Positions 1 to 7,021 of a stretch of 20,731 nucleotides of DNA are shown here, piece after piece. Source of the DNA: Flavobacteriales bacterium (GTDB taxonomy: Bacteria > Bacteroidota > Bacteroidia > Flavobacteriales > PHOS-HE28); NCBI GenBank assembly GCA_008016945.1, contig SSGN01000180.1, positions 1 through 20,731 of the forward strand, read 5' to 3'. Each line of letters opens with the position of its first letter. Position 1 is the stretch's first letter. A program made the translations under genes and the position numbers. The notes under the pieces are model-generated. The model made no database searches, had not been told where the DNA came from, and was given only the letters and a program-made list of their open reading frames with translations.

Positions 1-186
1 CTTCAAATGCTGGCTCACCGTGCTTTGCGAGAGAGGAAGTTCGTTCACGATGTCTCCGCAGACACAGCTTCGCTTTTCGATGAGGAACCTCAGAATGGCT
101 ATGCGGGCCGGGTGTGCCATCGCCTTGGCATGGCGCGCCAACCGGTTGTCCCGAACAGTGAACTCTTCCAGCTTCGAGATGCCCAT
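1..186 (-). CDS. ArsR/SmtB-family repressor, N-terminal part (runs off the left edge)
   Basis: Reading the minus strand from the ATG at 186 gives 62 residues without a stop; the C-terminal end lies outside the window. The start MGISKLEEF is followed by [19 protein letters not shown] (about residues 17-35), the typical opening of ArsR-family winged-helix repressors, and by [11 protein letters not shown] (52-62), the start of the recognition helix. Between them lies SCVCGDIV (40-47). Its Cys-X-Cys sits where ArsR/SmtB proteins carry the ELCVCDL metal or metalloid site, so sensing of arsenite, antimonite or a soft metal is plausible. That ligand is inferred. A dyad just upstream fits autoregulation. 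Downstream genes, possibly the regulated resistance genes, would lie beyond position 1. The family call is strong even though the gene is partial. Confidence 0.85.
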   Translation of the reverse strand, partial: MGISKLEEFTVRDNRLARHAKAMAHPARIAILRFLIEKRSCVCGDIVNELPLSQSTVSQHLK

Positions 187-203
187 GTCGTCCGTTCTTT
201 ACG

Positions 204-219
204 ATCGCAATATTACGAT
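204..219 (-). promoter_or_regulatory. Operator-like dyad overlapping the arsR promoter
   Basis: ATCGCAATATTACGAT is a 16-base inverted repeat with one mismatched pair (8-base half-sites ATCGCAAT and ATCGTAAT). It lies 17 bases upstream of the arsR start codon. Read on the minus strand it contains TAATATTG (215-208), which matches the Bacteroidota -7 consensus TAnnTTTG at 7 of 8 positions. A repressor bound here would cover the promoter, the usual ArsR-family autoregulatory layout. No clear -33 TTG is seen at the usual spacing. Confidence 0.6.
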
Positions 220-296
220 AAATGCAACGGATCCACTTCAGGCTGCAGAATATTTCGGCCCCGTACTCGCCGCGCATGCCCGATCCCAGCGTGCAG

Positions 297-315
297 GTCG
301 ACCCAATGGGTCGAC
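297..315. repeat. Perfect inverted repeat downstream of the adaptor gene
   Basis: GTCGACCCAATGGGTCGAC forms an 8-base stem (GTCGACCC/GGGTCGAC) with an AAT loop. It lies 33 bases beyond the stop of the HlyD-like gene and before the arsR promoter. No T-run follows on either strand, so it is not a classic intrinsic terminator. It could still end or process the marR-hlyD transcript, or be a protein-binding site. Confidence 0.5.
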
Positions 316-348
316 TACGGGTGCATTGTCCTGCGATCATCGTCCGCT

Positions 349-1443
349 TCATTTCCTTTCGGCCGGCCGCACCGCCATTCCATCCCTTACCGCCAGCAGC
401 GCGCTCGTGATCACGGTATCCCCCGGCTGCACGTTGCTGATCAGTTGCACGGTGTTCTCGGTGCGTATGCCGATGTCCACGCGCACGCTCTGCGCCTTAC
501 CGTTCTTCATCACCATCACCTTCTGGCCTTGGATGTCGGGGATCAGCGCCTCGGCGGGGATGGTGAGCGCATCGGCGATGGTCTCCAGCTTCACGTCCAC
601 CTTGGCAAAGGCGCCGGGCATCAGGTGGCCGTTGTTGTTGGCGCTGCGGGCGCGCACGCGCACCGTGCGGGTGGTGGGGTCCACGCTGGGCTCCACGGCG
701 TACACCTCGGCGTGGTAGCGGCCAGTGTCGCCCTCCAGCGTGAAGGCCACGCGGGTGCCGGACCGCATCTGCCGTCCGTGGCGCTCGGGCACGGTGAAGT
801 CCAGCTTCATGGGATCGGTCTGCTTCAGTGCGGCGATGGGCGCGGTGGGGGAGACGTACCCCCCTTCGCTGATGCTGCGCAACCCGATGACCCCGCTGAA
901 CGGCGCGCGGATCGTGGTCTTGGCGATCTGTGCGCGCAGGTTGTCCACGTCGGCCTGCATGCCGATGCGCTGCGCCACGGTGGCCTCGTACACCTCACGA
1001 CTCACGCCGCTCACGTCCACCAATTGCTTCTGTCGGCCCTCGCTGTCCTGCGCCACCTTCAAGCCCGCCTCGGCCTTGCGCAGTTGCGCCTGTAGGTCGT
1101 CATCGTTGATGCGCACCAGCACCTGCCCGGCGCTCACCCTGCCGCCCTCCTGAAAACCGATGTGCGTGACCCGCCCGCTGACCTCGCTGCGCAGTTCCAC
1201 TTCTTCGTTGGGCAGCAGGGTGCCCGTGGTGGTGAAGGCGTTGTCCAGCGGTGTGCCTTGCAAAACGTGGACCTGCACGGCCATGGCGGGCGGTGGTCCG
1301 GTCTGGGTGGGTTGGTCGGTGGTGCCGCCGCAGGCGGAGAGCAGCACCACTGCGCTGGCTATGCCTGCTGCCCTGCCCGTGATCCTCGGCGAGGCATGCA
1401 CCCCACCATCAAAGCCTCCCATCCACTTTTCCGCAACTCTCAT
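349..1443 (-). CDS. RND efflux periplasmic adaptor lipoprotein (HlyD/MexA family)
   Basis: The 364-residue protein is a membrane-fusion subunit that would link an inner-membrane RND pump to a TolC-like outer-membrane channel. A hydrophobic N-terminus ends in a lipobox, LLSAC, with Cys38, so it is probably a lipoprotein. The first lipoyl-like half is at about 81-125 (SEVSGRVTHIGFQEGGRVSA), a helical hairpin at about 115-175, and the second lipoyl half at about 176-205 (IRAPFSGVIGLRS). A beta-barrel follows, and the membrane-proximal domain ends with NVQPGDTVITSALLAVRDGM. The ATG at 1443 overlaps the marR stop as ATGA, which suggests translational coupling; Met at 1422 is an alternative start that would still keep the signal peptide. 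The expected RND permease gene does not follow: the next gene downstream is arsR. Substrate is unknown; MarR control suggests a toxic compound. Confidence 0.9.
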   Translation of the reverse strand: MRVAEKWMGGFDGGVHASPRITGRAAGIASAVVLLSACGGTTDQPTQTGPPPAMAVQVHVLQGTPLDNAFTTTGTLLPNEEVELRSEVSGRVTHIGFQEGGRVSAGQVLVRINDDDLQAQLRKAEAGLKVAQDSEGRQKQLVDVSGVSREVYEATVAQRIGMQADVDNLRAQIAKTTIRAPFSGVIGLRSISEGGYVSPTAPIAALKQTDPMKLDFTVPERHGRQMRSGTRVAFTLEGDTGRYHAEVYAVEPSVDPTTRTVRVRARSANNNGHLMPGAFAKVDVKLETIADALTIPAEALIPDIQGQKVMVMKNGKAQSVRVDIGIRTENTVQLISNVQPGDTVITSALLAVRDGMAVRPAERK

Positions 1444-1901
1444 GCGTGTACGCGTTTGTTCGTGTATGCCACCGGGGTGTCCTCGGTGCGTAGGTTGTTC
1501 ACCATGGCCATCAGTTGTTCGAGGAATGCCGCTCGGTCGGCCTTCTTCATCCCCTTCAAGGCCTCCTCGTTCAGTTCTTCGTAGGCCTTGCGGATCGCCT
1601 TTACAGCGGTCCGGGCCTTGGGCGTCAGTTTGACCAGGTATTTCCGACGGTCGCCCGCGCAATCGCATCGTTCCACATAGCCCTTCTCGCCCAGGTGGTC
1701 GAGGGCGCGTGTCATCGCCACCTTGTCCAGGTCCAGGCGGTCGGCGAGTTCCTGTTGGCTCAGCTCGCCTTTGCCATCTTCGATCACTAAGAGCACGTAG
1801 TACCAGTTCGTGATATCCAGCTTTTCCAGCTTGTGTTGCAAGCGGGCGAAGTAGCGGTGGGCGACAGCCGAGCACCAGTAGCCGATGGACGAAGAGGGCA
1901 T
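1440..1901 (-). CDS. MarR-family transcriptional regulator
   Basis: This is a 153-residue winged-helix regulator, about the usual MarR length. The helix-turn-helix spans about residues 47-75 (LSQQELADRLDLDKVAMTRALDHL) and the wing holds the family's D-x-R motif within DRRKYLVKLTPKA (84-96). Helices at both ends would form the dimer interface. I chose the ATG at 1901 because a -7-like box (TACATTTG) lies between it and a more upstream in-frame ATG at 1943, which would therefore be outside the transcript. The gene overlaps the adaptor gene by four bases, so the regulator probably controls its own operon and the adaptor. The ligand cannot be told from sequence. Confidence 0.9.
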   Translation of the reverse strand: MPSSSIGYWCSAVAHRYFARLQHKLEKLDITNWYYVLLVIEDGKGELSQQELADRLDLDKVAMTRALDHLGEKGYVERCDCAGDRRKYLVKLTPKARTAVKAIRKAYEELNEEALKGMKKADRAAFLEQLMAMVNNLRTEDTPVAYTNKRVHA

Positions 1902-1920
1902 GGTCGTTCCGTTCGTAATG

Positions 1921-1934
1921 GTTGCAAATGTAAC
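1921..1934 (-). promoter_or_regulatory. marR -7 box with overlapping imperfect dyad
   Basis: On the minus strand, TACATTTG (1932-1925) fits the Bacteroidota -7 consensus TAnnTTTG and ends 23 bases before the chosen marR start. The surrounding GTTGCAAATGTAAC (1921-1934) is an imperfect inverted repeat, with GTT-x-CA mirrored by TG-x-AAC. An adjacent TAACGTTA (1931-1938) is a perfect 8-base palindrome. Either could be the MarR operator. No -33 TTG is visible at normal spacing. Confidence 0.4.
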
Positions 1935-2081
1935 GTTATCCATGGGTCGGAATGAGGGCCAGGTGCCGCTCGTCCGCCGTGGTGCTCCATCAGGGCAGGG
2001 AGAACGCGGTACATGCGATGCCTGGTCACCGCCGTTGACAACTCCCTCGATCAGGGGAGTCGGCGGCAGACGCGGCCAGCG

Positions 2082-2089
2082 TATTTTTG
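2082..2089 (+). promoter_or_regulatory. -7 box of the desaturase gene
   Basis: TATTTTTG matches TAnnTTTG exactly and lies 25 bases before the ATG at 2115. No -33 TTG occurs at 17-23 bases, so the call rests on the -7 box and its position alone. Because it lies downstream of a longer in-frame ATG at 2013, it supports the shorter start. Confidence 0.5.
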
Positions 2090-2114
2090 CAGCGCACGAT
2101 CGCGACCCCTGTCA

Positions 2115-3191
2115 ATGGCCCAGACCACATTCGCCAAGACCCCACCTGTTTTCTTCCAACGGCTCCGGGAGGTCACCGAGGCTTATTTCAAGGAGAACGA
2201 CCTGAAGAAGACCGGCGATGGCCGCCTGTATTGGAAGACGGCCATCCTATTGACCACCCTCATCGGGCTGTATGTCATATTGGTGTTCTTCACGCCGACC
2301 AATACCTGGTTGGCGCTGGGGCTTTGTGCCCTGCTTGGGTTGGTCGTGGCGAGCATCGGGTTCAACGTGATGCACGATGGGGCGCATGGGAGCTACAGCA
2401 GCCGCAAGTGGGTGAACGAGCTCATGGGCCATTCGCTCAACCTGTTGGGCGGGAGCGTGCATTTCTGGAAGATGAAGCACAACGAGAACCACCACACCTT
2501 CACCAACGTGGAGGGCATGGATGATGATATCGACATCAAACCATGGATCCGTGTGCATGAGGGGCAGAAGCGCTACTGGTTCCACCGGTTCCAGCACATC
2601 TACGGTCTGTTGCTCTACGGCCTCACCTACCTCTTCTGGGTGTTCTATAACGATATGAAGAAGTATTTCACGGGTAAGATCGCGGACAACACCCGCATGA
2701 AGCCGATGAAGCTGAAGGAACATGTCGTGTTCTGGGTGACCAAACTGAGCTATGTGGCCATCTTCATCGTGTTGCCCATGTTCTTCGCCGGTGTGGTGCC
2801 CACGCTGGTGGGATACGGCGTGATGGTGTTCGTCACTGGCATCTTCATCGCCGTGGTGTTCCAGCTGGCGCATGTGGTGGAGCACACCGATTTCGTGAGC
2901 CCCGGACCGAACGGCGGTCATATCGAGAGCGAGTGGGCCATCCATCAGGTACAGACCACGGTGAACTTCGCTACGCACAACAAGGTGTGGAACTGGCTCT
3001 TCGGTGGCTTGAATTTCCAGGTGGAACACCACCTCTTCCCGCGCATCAGCCACATCCACTACCCCGCGCTGAACGCGCGCCTCAAGCAGGTGTGTTCCGA
3101 GTTCGGGGTGCAGTACCGTGAGTTCCCCACGTTGCGCAGCGCATTGCGTAGCCACCTGGCCCACCTGCGGCAAGTGGGGATGGCCGCCTAG
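2115..3191 (+). CDS. Membrane fatty acid desaturase (acyl-lipid/acyl-CoA, front-end type)
   Basis: The 358-residue integral membrane di-iron enzyme would introduce a cis double bond into fatty acyl chains of membrane lipids, using O2 and an electron donor. All three histidine boxes are present: HDGAH (87-91), HNENHH (122-127) and QVEHH (302-306). A Gln as first residue of the third box is typical of the linoleoyl-CoA/delta-6-like desaturase group (COG3239), which is common in Bacteroidota. Hydrophobic pairs at about 42-60/64-85 and 207-228/232-252 fit the usual four-helix topology. The start MAQTTFAKTPPVFF was preferred because a -7 box lies just upstream. The gene stands alone, divergent from marR; a role in membrane fluidity is inferred. 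Regiospecificity cannot be read from sequence. Confidence 0.92.
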   Translation: MAQTTFAKTPPVFFQRLREVTEAYFKENDLKKTGDGRLYWKTAILLTTLIGLYVILVFFTPTNTWLALGLCALLGLVVASIGFNVMHDGAHGSYSSRKWVNELMGHSLNLLGGSVHFWKMKHNENHHTFTNVEGMDDDIDIKPWIRVHEGQKRYWFHRFQHIYGLLLYGLTYLFWVFYNDMKKYFTGKIADNTRMKPMKLKEHVVFWVTKLSYVAIFIVLPMFFAGVVPTLVGYGVMVFVTGIFIAVVFQLAHVVEHTDFVSPGPNGGHIESEWAIHQVQTTVNFATHNKVWNWLFGGLNFQVEHHLFPRISHIHYPALNARLKQVCSEFGVQYREFPTLRSALRSHLAHLRQVGMAA

Positions 3192-3424
3192 GCTGTTCTG
3201 TCGGTAGCGGGTCCGGAACCTCATCTGGAAGGCGGACCTTCCCTTGGCGCTTTCCGACACGGTCCTGGCCCTGGCATGGACGGCCGGGATCCGCGCTTTT
3301 CCCGCGGCGCAGCAGGGGAGATCACCCACCGCCACCACACCGATGCGGCCGGTGTCGCGGTCGCGGTTCCGGGGGCAGGATGAGAAGAAGAAGCAAGGAT
3401 CGTCGGACCGTGAAGATTTTCCCC

Positions 3425-3432
3425 TATCTTTG
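3425..3432 (+). promoter_or_regulatory. -7 box of the initiator tRNA gene
   Basis: TATCTTTG matches the Bacteroidota -7 consensus TAnnTTTG and ends eight bases before the mature tRNA 5' end, so transcription would start at or just before the tRNA. The same octamer precedes the HU-like gene at 16117. No convincing -33 TTG is seen. Confidence 0.7.
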
Positions 3433-3440
3433 CCGCCCAT

Positions 3441-3513
3441 TGCGGGGTGGAGCAGATGGTAGCTCGTCGGGCTCATAACCCGAAGGCCGCAGGTTCGAGT
3501 CCTGCCCCCGCTA
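3441..3513 (+). tRNA. tRNA-Met (CAU), initiator type
   Basis: A full cloverleaf is visible. The acceptor strand GCGGGG (positions 2-7) pairs with CCCCGC (66-71), leaving U1 opposite U72. The D arm is AGCAGATGGTAGCT, the anticodon arm GTCGGGCTCATAACCCGA carries CAU, and the T arm is GCAGG-TTCGAGT-CCTGC. Two identity features of bacterial initiators are present: an unpaired 1:72 position and three consecutive G-C pairs at the base of the anticodon stem (GGG/CCC). A73 is the discriminator. The CCA end is not encoded (the genome reads CAA), so nucleotidyltransferase must add it. It lies 46 bases upstream of era with a hairpin in between. Confidence 0.95.
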
Positions 3514-3515
3514 CA

Positions 3516-3543
3516 ACGAACCCCCGAGAGATCGGGGGTTCGT
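3516..3543 (+). terminator. Strong hairpin after the initiator tRNA, probable terminator or attenuator
   Basis: ACGAACCCCCGA and TCGGGGGTTCGT form a perfect 12-base stem with a GAGA tetraloop, beginning two bases after the tRNA discriminator. Only a short ATTTC follows, so the U-tract is weak and some read-through is possible. era begins 16 bases after the stem. A sequence resembling the -7 box, TCATTTCG (3543-3550), lies in that space and could give era its own start. Confidence 0.75.
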
Positions 3544-3559
3544 CATTTCGGAACAGACC

Positions 3560-4435
3560 ATGACCCACAAGGCGGGATACGTCAATATCATCGGCGAGCC
3601 GAACACGGGCAAGAGCACGCTGCTCAACGCCCTGCTCGGCGAGCAGCTGGTGATCGTGAACCCCAAGGCCCAGACCACGCGCCACAGGATCCTGGGTATC
3701 CTCAACGGGGACGATCATCAGATCGTGCTCAGCGATACGCCGGGGATCCTGGATCCGCAGTATCCCATGCAGGAACGCATGATGGATGCCGTGGAGGAGG
3801 CGCTGATCGATGCCGATGTACTGATCGTGATGGTGGAACTGGGCCAACGTCCCGAGCGCTCGGAGCATCTGCTGAAGCGTGCCCACCGCTTCAAAGGCCC
3901 CACCGTGGTCCTGGTGAACAAGGTCGATACCGGCGATGAGGCCGCCGTGCTCCAAGCCTTGGAGGCGTGGCAGCAGGAGTTCCCCCACGCCAAGGTGGTA
4001 CCACTATCGGCCCTTCACGGGTTGAACGTGGCCGAACTGCGCGGCTATCTGGTGGAGCAGCTGCCCGAACATCCCGCCTATTTCCCGAAGGATGAGCTGA
4101 GCGACCGGAACATGCGCTTCTTCGTGAGCGAGATCATCCGGGAGAAGGTGCTCACCATCTACGAACAGGAGATCCCCTACAGCACGCAGGTGGTGGTGAA
4201 CAGCTATGAGGAAGCACCCGACATCGTGCGCATACAGGCCGATGTGATCGTGATGCGCGAAAGCCAGAAGGGCATCATCATCGGCAAGGGTGGGAACGCC
4301 TTGCGCCGATTGGGGACCTATGCGCGCATCGCCATCAGCAAGTACATCGATCGCAAGGTGTTCCTCGACCTGAAGGTGAAGGTGGATCCCGACTGGCGCG
4401 ATAATGAAGCGAAACTGAAGAAGTACGGTTATTGA
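3560..4435 (+). CDS. era: GTPase Era, 16S rRNA-binding ribosome assembly factor
   Basis: Era binds the 3' end of 16S rRNA and assists late 30S maturation. The 291-residue protein has the full GTPase set: G1 GEPNTGKS (12-19), the switch I region around PKAQTT, G3 DTPG (59-62), G4 NKVD (120-123) and G5 SALHG (150-154). A C-terminal KH domain (about 200-291) carries the RNA-binding GxxG loop in IIIGKGGNAL (239-248). Length is close to the usual 290-300. G1 reads GEPNTGKS where GRPNVGKS is commoner, a minor variation. It is followed 34 bases later by der in the same direction, so the two probably share a transcript, perhaps with read-through from the tRNA promoter. Confidence 0.98.
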   Translation: MTHKAGYVNIIGEPNTGKSTLLNALLGEQLVIVNPKAQTTRHRILGILNGDDHQIVLSDTPGILDPQYPMQERMMDAVEEALIDADVLIVMVELGQRPERSEHLLKRAHRFKGPTVVLVNKVDTGDEAAVLQALEAWQQEFPHAKVVPLSALHGLNVAELRGYLVEQLPEHPAYFPKDELSDRNMRFFVSEIIREKVLTIYEQEIPYSTQVVVNSYEEAPDIVRIQADVIVMRESQKGIIIGKGGNALRRLGTYARIAISKYIDRKVFLDLKVKVDPDWRDNEAKLKKYGY

Positions 4436-4469
4436 CCTGAAGCCAGGCGACCCCCGTACCCCTACCGAC

Positions 4470-5774
4470 ATGGGTAATATCGTAGCTATCGTAGGCAGGC
4501 CCAACGTGGGCAAAAGCACCCTCTTCAACCGGTTGATCGAAGAGCGGCAGGCCATCACCGACAATGTGGCCGGCACCACACGCGACCGCCACTATGGCAA
4601 GGCGGAGTGGAACGGCATCGTGTTCAGTGTGGTGGATACCGGCGGTTACATCAGCGGGAGCGACGATGTCTTCGAGGAGGAGATCCGCAAGCAGGTGACC
4701 CTGGCCATCGAGGAGTCCGACTCGATCCTTTTCCTGGTGGATGTGCACCACGGCCTCACGGCCATGGACGAAGCCATCGCCTCCATGTTGCGCAGGGCGA
4801 AGAAACCCATCTTCCTCGTGGCCAACAAGGTGGACGACCATTCCCGGCAGTACGACTCGGCGGAGTTCTACGGTCTCGGTCTGGGCGAGGTGTTCAACAT
4901 CGCGGCGCAGAGCGGGGCAGGCACCGGCGAACTGCTCGATGCCCTCGTGGCCAGTTTCACCAAGCCCAGTGAGGACGAGAACGAAGAGGTGCCGCGCTTC
5001 GCCATCGTGGGCAAACCCAATGTGGGGAAGTCCTCGTTCGTGAACGCCCTGCTTGGGCGCCAACAGAACATCGTAACGCCCATCGCCGGTACCACGCGCG
5101 ACCCGATCAACACCCGGTGGAACGTGTTCGGCTTCGATGTGATGCTCCTGGACACCGCAGGCATCCGCAAGAAGCAGAAGGTGGATGAGGATATCGAGTT
5201 CTACAGCGTGATCCGCTCCATCCGCGCCATCGAGGAGAGCGATGTGTGTTTTCTGATGATCGATGCCACCGATGGTGTGCAGCAACAGGACCTGCATATC
5301 CTGTCCATCATCCAGAAGAACGGGAAGGGCCTGGTGGTGCTGGTGAACAAATGGGACTTGATCGAGAAGGACACCAACACGCTGCGGCAATACGAGGCCG
5401 AGGTGAAGGCGCGCCTGGAGCCTTTCACCGATGTGCCCGTGGTGTTCATCTCCGTCCTCGAGAAGCAGCGTATCCTGAAGGCCATGGAGGTGGGTATGAA
5501 GGTGTACGAGGACCGTGCGCGCAAGATCCCCACGCGCAAGCTGAACGATGCGCTCCTGCCGATCATCGAACGGCAGCCACCTCCCATGTACAAGTCCAAG
5601 CAGGTCACCATCAAGTTCATCAACCAACTGCCCACGGTGGTGCCCTCTTTCGTGTTCTATTGCAACTTGCCGCAGTACATCAAACCCGCCTACGCCCGCT
5701 TCCTCGAGAACCGCTTGCGCGAGTTGTACAGCTTCTCCGGAGTGCCGATCCGGATGTTCTTCCGCAAGAAGTAG
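4470..5774 (+). CDS. der: GTPase Der (EngA), 50S ribosome assembly factor
   Basis: Der has two tandem GTPase domains and a C-terminal KH-like domain and acts in 50S subunit assembly. Domain 1 has GRPNVGKS (9-16), DTGG (56-59) and NKVD (119-122). Domain 2 has GKPNVGKS (181-188), DTAG (228-231) and NKWD (293-296). The linker is acidic (about 167-174), and the C-terminal domain runs from about 355 to 434. At 434 residues it is the standard length. The stretch after the second G4 reads ISVLEKQRI, not the commoner SA-x-TG form. The ATG at 4470 directly begins the first beta-strand (MGNIVAIVG), as usual. Downstream of era, it makes a two-gene ribosome-assembly unit. Confidence 0.98.
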   Translation: MGNIVAIVGRPNVGKSTLFNRLIEERQAITDNVAGTTRDRHYGKAEWNGIVFSVVDTGGYISGSDDVFEEEIRKQVTLAIEESDSILFLVDVHHGLTAMDEAIASMLRRAKKPIFLVANKVDDHSRQYDSAEFYGLGLGEVFNIAAQSGAGTGELLDALVASFTKPSEDENEEVPRFAIVGKPNVGKSSFVNALLGRQQNIVTPIAGTTRDPINTRWNVFGFDVMLLDTAGIRKKQKVDEDIEFYSVIRSIRAIEESDVCFLMIDATDGVQQQDLHILSIIQKNGKGLVVLVNKWDLIEKDTNTLRQYEAEVKARLEPFTDVPVVFISVLEKQRILKAMEVGMKVYEDRARKIPTRKLNDALLPIIERQPPPMYKSKQVTIKFINQLPTVVPSFVFYCNLPQYIKPAYARFLENRLRELYSFSGVPIRMFFRKK

Positions 5775-5856
5775 CATCGGTCTTTTCCGCTTCAGTGCAT
5801 CGTCCAGGGCAATGGATGGTTGGTCGAAAGCGTGTGCGCCGTGTCATGCGACCGGA

Positions 5857-5864
5857 TACCTTCG
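5857..5864 (+). promoter_or_regulatory. -7-like box of the secreted repeat protein gene
   Basis: TACCTTCG, a C-variant of TAnnTTTG, ends 20 bases before the ATG at 5885. The identical octamer precedes the membrane glycosyltransferase gene on the minus strand (9830-9837), which raises its credibility. No -33 element is evident. Confidence 0.45.
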
Positions 5865-5884
5865 AGTGGTAGAACCACCACACC

Positions 5885-7018
5885 ATGACCACGCATCGCA
5901 TCCTGCTTGCTTCCATGATTGGCATCCCCTGCTTCGGGGCGATGGCTCAATTGGAACTTGGACCGCTGCCTGATACGGTCTGGTGTTGGGGTGCGCCCTT
6001 GGATGTCCCCTTCACCGCTTCTGGAGGGTTCGATCAGGGGAATGTGTTCATTGTTGAGTTGTCGGATGTGTCCGGGGCCTTTGCACCTGGCATCCCGATC
6101 GGTTCCCTGGCCGGGGAGGTCCCGGGAACAGTGATCTGTTCGAATTGGGGTGCCGCCGTTCCCGGTGTCGGCTACCGCTTGCGTGTGCGGAGCACGTCCC
6201 CATCGTTCACATCCGCTCCGAGTGGTTCAGTCCTCTCGCTTGCTGCGCCGAATGCAGGGTCGGATGGGGCGCTTACGATCTGTTCGAACGGACCGGCTAC
6301 CGCTTTGTTCTCCGGGCTGGGTGGTTCTGCACAGCCCGGTGGCACCTGGAGCGACCCTACTGCGACCGGTGCGCTCGTTGGTGAACAAGTCCAACCAGCC
6401 CTGTTGCCGACAGGTACCAGCTTCTTCGTGTACACCGTCGATGATGCGGGTTGTACCGATGATGCAACGGTGTTCGTGACGTTGAGCAACGCGCCGAACG
6501 CTGGCACGAACGCCGTGATCACCGTCTGCTCCACCGCCCCGCCATTCCCGATGTACCAGGAACTCGGCAGTACTCCCGACCCTAACGGTGCTTGGACGGA
6601 CCCGATGAATACTATGATGAATGGTGTGTTCGATCCCGCTGTTGATCCGTCAGGGGTGTTCATGTACACGGTGACCGGTCCTCCACCGTGCGTGTCCGCG
6701 ACCGCAACATTGCTGATCCAGGTGACGCAAGCTGCGAACGCCGGTGTTGATGGGAACTCGTCATACTGTACTACCGACACGCCATTCTCCCTGTTGGACC
6801 GACTTGGCGGCAACCCTGCGCCGAACGGCACGTGGTCTTATGCCGGTATGTCGCATGGTCCGGTGTTCGTTCCAGGTGTGGATGGTCCTGGAGAATACAT
6901 CCACAGGGTACTTGGGGTAGCCCCTTGTGGCGATGCGACCGCATCGGTGGTGCTCACGCTGGTCTCCTGCGCCATCACGGCGCCGGTGAACATGGGGGTT
7001 CAGAACGTAGCGGAGTGA
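5885..7018 (+). CDS. Secreted protein with three Bacteroidota-type extracellular repeats
   Basis: This 377-residue protein starts with a signal peptide, with likely cleavage after GAMA at residue 21. Residues 22-120 form a beta-rich domain (GNVFIVELSDVSGAF and GVGYRLRVRSTSP) of a kind common in exported Bacteroidota proteins. Three repeats of about 81 residues then start at PNAGSD (122), PNAGTN (204) and ANAGVD (285). Each has two Cys, a Gly-Thr/Ala-Trp motif (GGTWSDP, NGAWTDP, NGTWSYA) and a closing beta-strand rich in Val and Thr. Such repeats usually build surface proteins delivered by the type IX system, but no C-terminal sorting domain is seen: the protein ends SCAITAPVNMGVQNVAE, three bases before the convergent neighbour. 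It may be periplasmic, released, or truncated. Function is unknown. Confidence 0.85.
   Translation: MTTHRILLASMIGIPCFGAMAQLELGPLPDTVWCWGAPLDVPFTASGGFDQGNVFIVELSDVSGAFAPGIPIGSLAGEVPGTVICSNWGAAVPGVGYRLRVRSTSPSFTSAPSGSVLSLAAPNAGSDGALTICSNGPATALFSGLGGSAQPGGTWSDPTATGALVGEQVQPALLPTGTSFFVYTVDDAGCTDDATVFVTLSNAPNAGTNAVITVCSTAPPFPMYQELGSTPDPNGAWTDPMNTMMNGVFDPAVDPSGVFMYTVTGPPPCVSATATLLIQVTQAANAGVDGNSSYCTTDTPFSLLDRLGGNPAPNGTWSYAGMSHGPVFVPGVDGPGEYIHRVLGVAPCGDATASVVLTLVSCAITAPVNMGVQNVAE
6248..6973 (+). repeat. Three tandem coding repeats of about 81 codons
   Basis: Within the secreted protein, units begin at about 6248, 6494 and 6737. They share the pattern (P/A)NAG near the start, a Cys about 10 residues later, a G-x-W motif in the middle, and a Cys before the final strand. 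Conservation is at protein level; the DNA copies are well diverged, so the duplication is old. Confidence 0.75.
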
Positions 7019-7021
7019 TCC

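Noticed and set aside
297..315. The 19-base inverted repeat as an intrinsic terminator of marR-hlyD
   Set aside because: No run of Ts follows the stem on either strand, so only an inverted repeat is claimed.
7..1095. Long plus-strand open frame of 362 codons at the left end
   Set aside because: It is antisense to the HlyD-like adaptor and arsR; the His- and Ala-rich translation has no domain and is a typical shadow in high-GC DNA.
1444..1875. N-terminal extension of the adaptor up to 1875
   Set aside because: It would overlap marR in another frame, lacks any signal peptide at its start, and the ATGA junction at 1443 explains the start better.
1902..1943. Upstream ATG for marR at 1943
   Set aside because: The -7-like box at 1925-1932 lies downstream of it, so the ATG would probably not be transcribed, and MarR family similarity begins after 1901.
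3192..3424. Possible small gene or RNA between the desaturase and the tRNA
   Set aside because: No frame with a credible start, promoter or recognisable product, and no stable symmetric structure was seen.
2247..3476. 409-codon minus-strand frame opposite the desaturase
   Set aside because: Low-complexity His/Val/Glu-rich translation, antisense to a gene with all three histidine boxes.
4335..5777. 480-codon minus-strand frame opposite der
   Set aside because: Shadow of der; the plus-strand frame has both complete GTPase motif sets.
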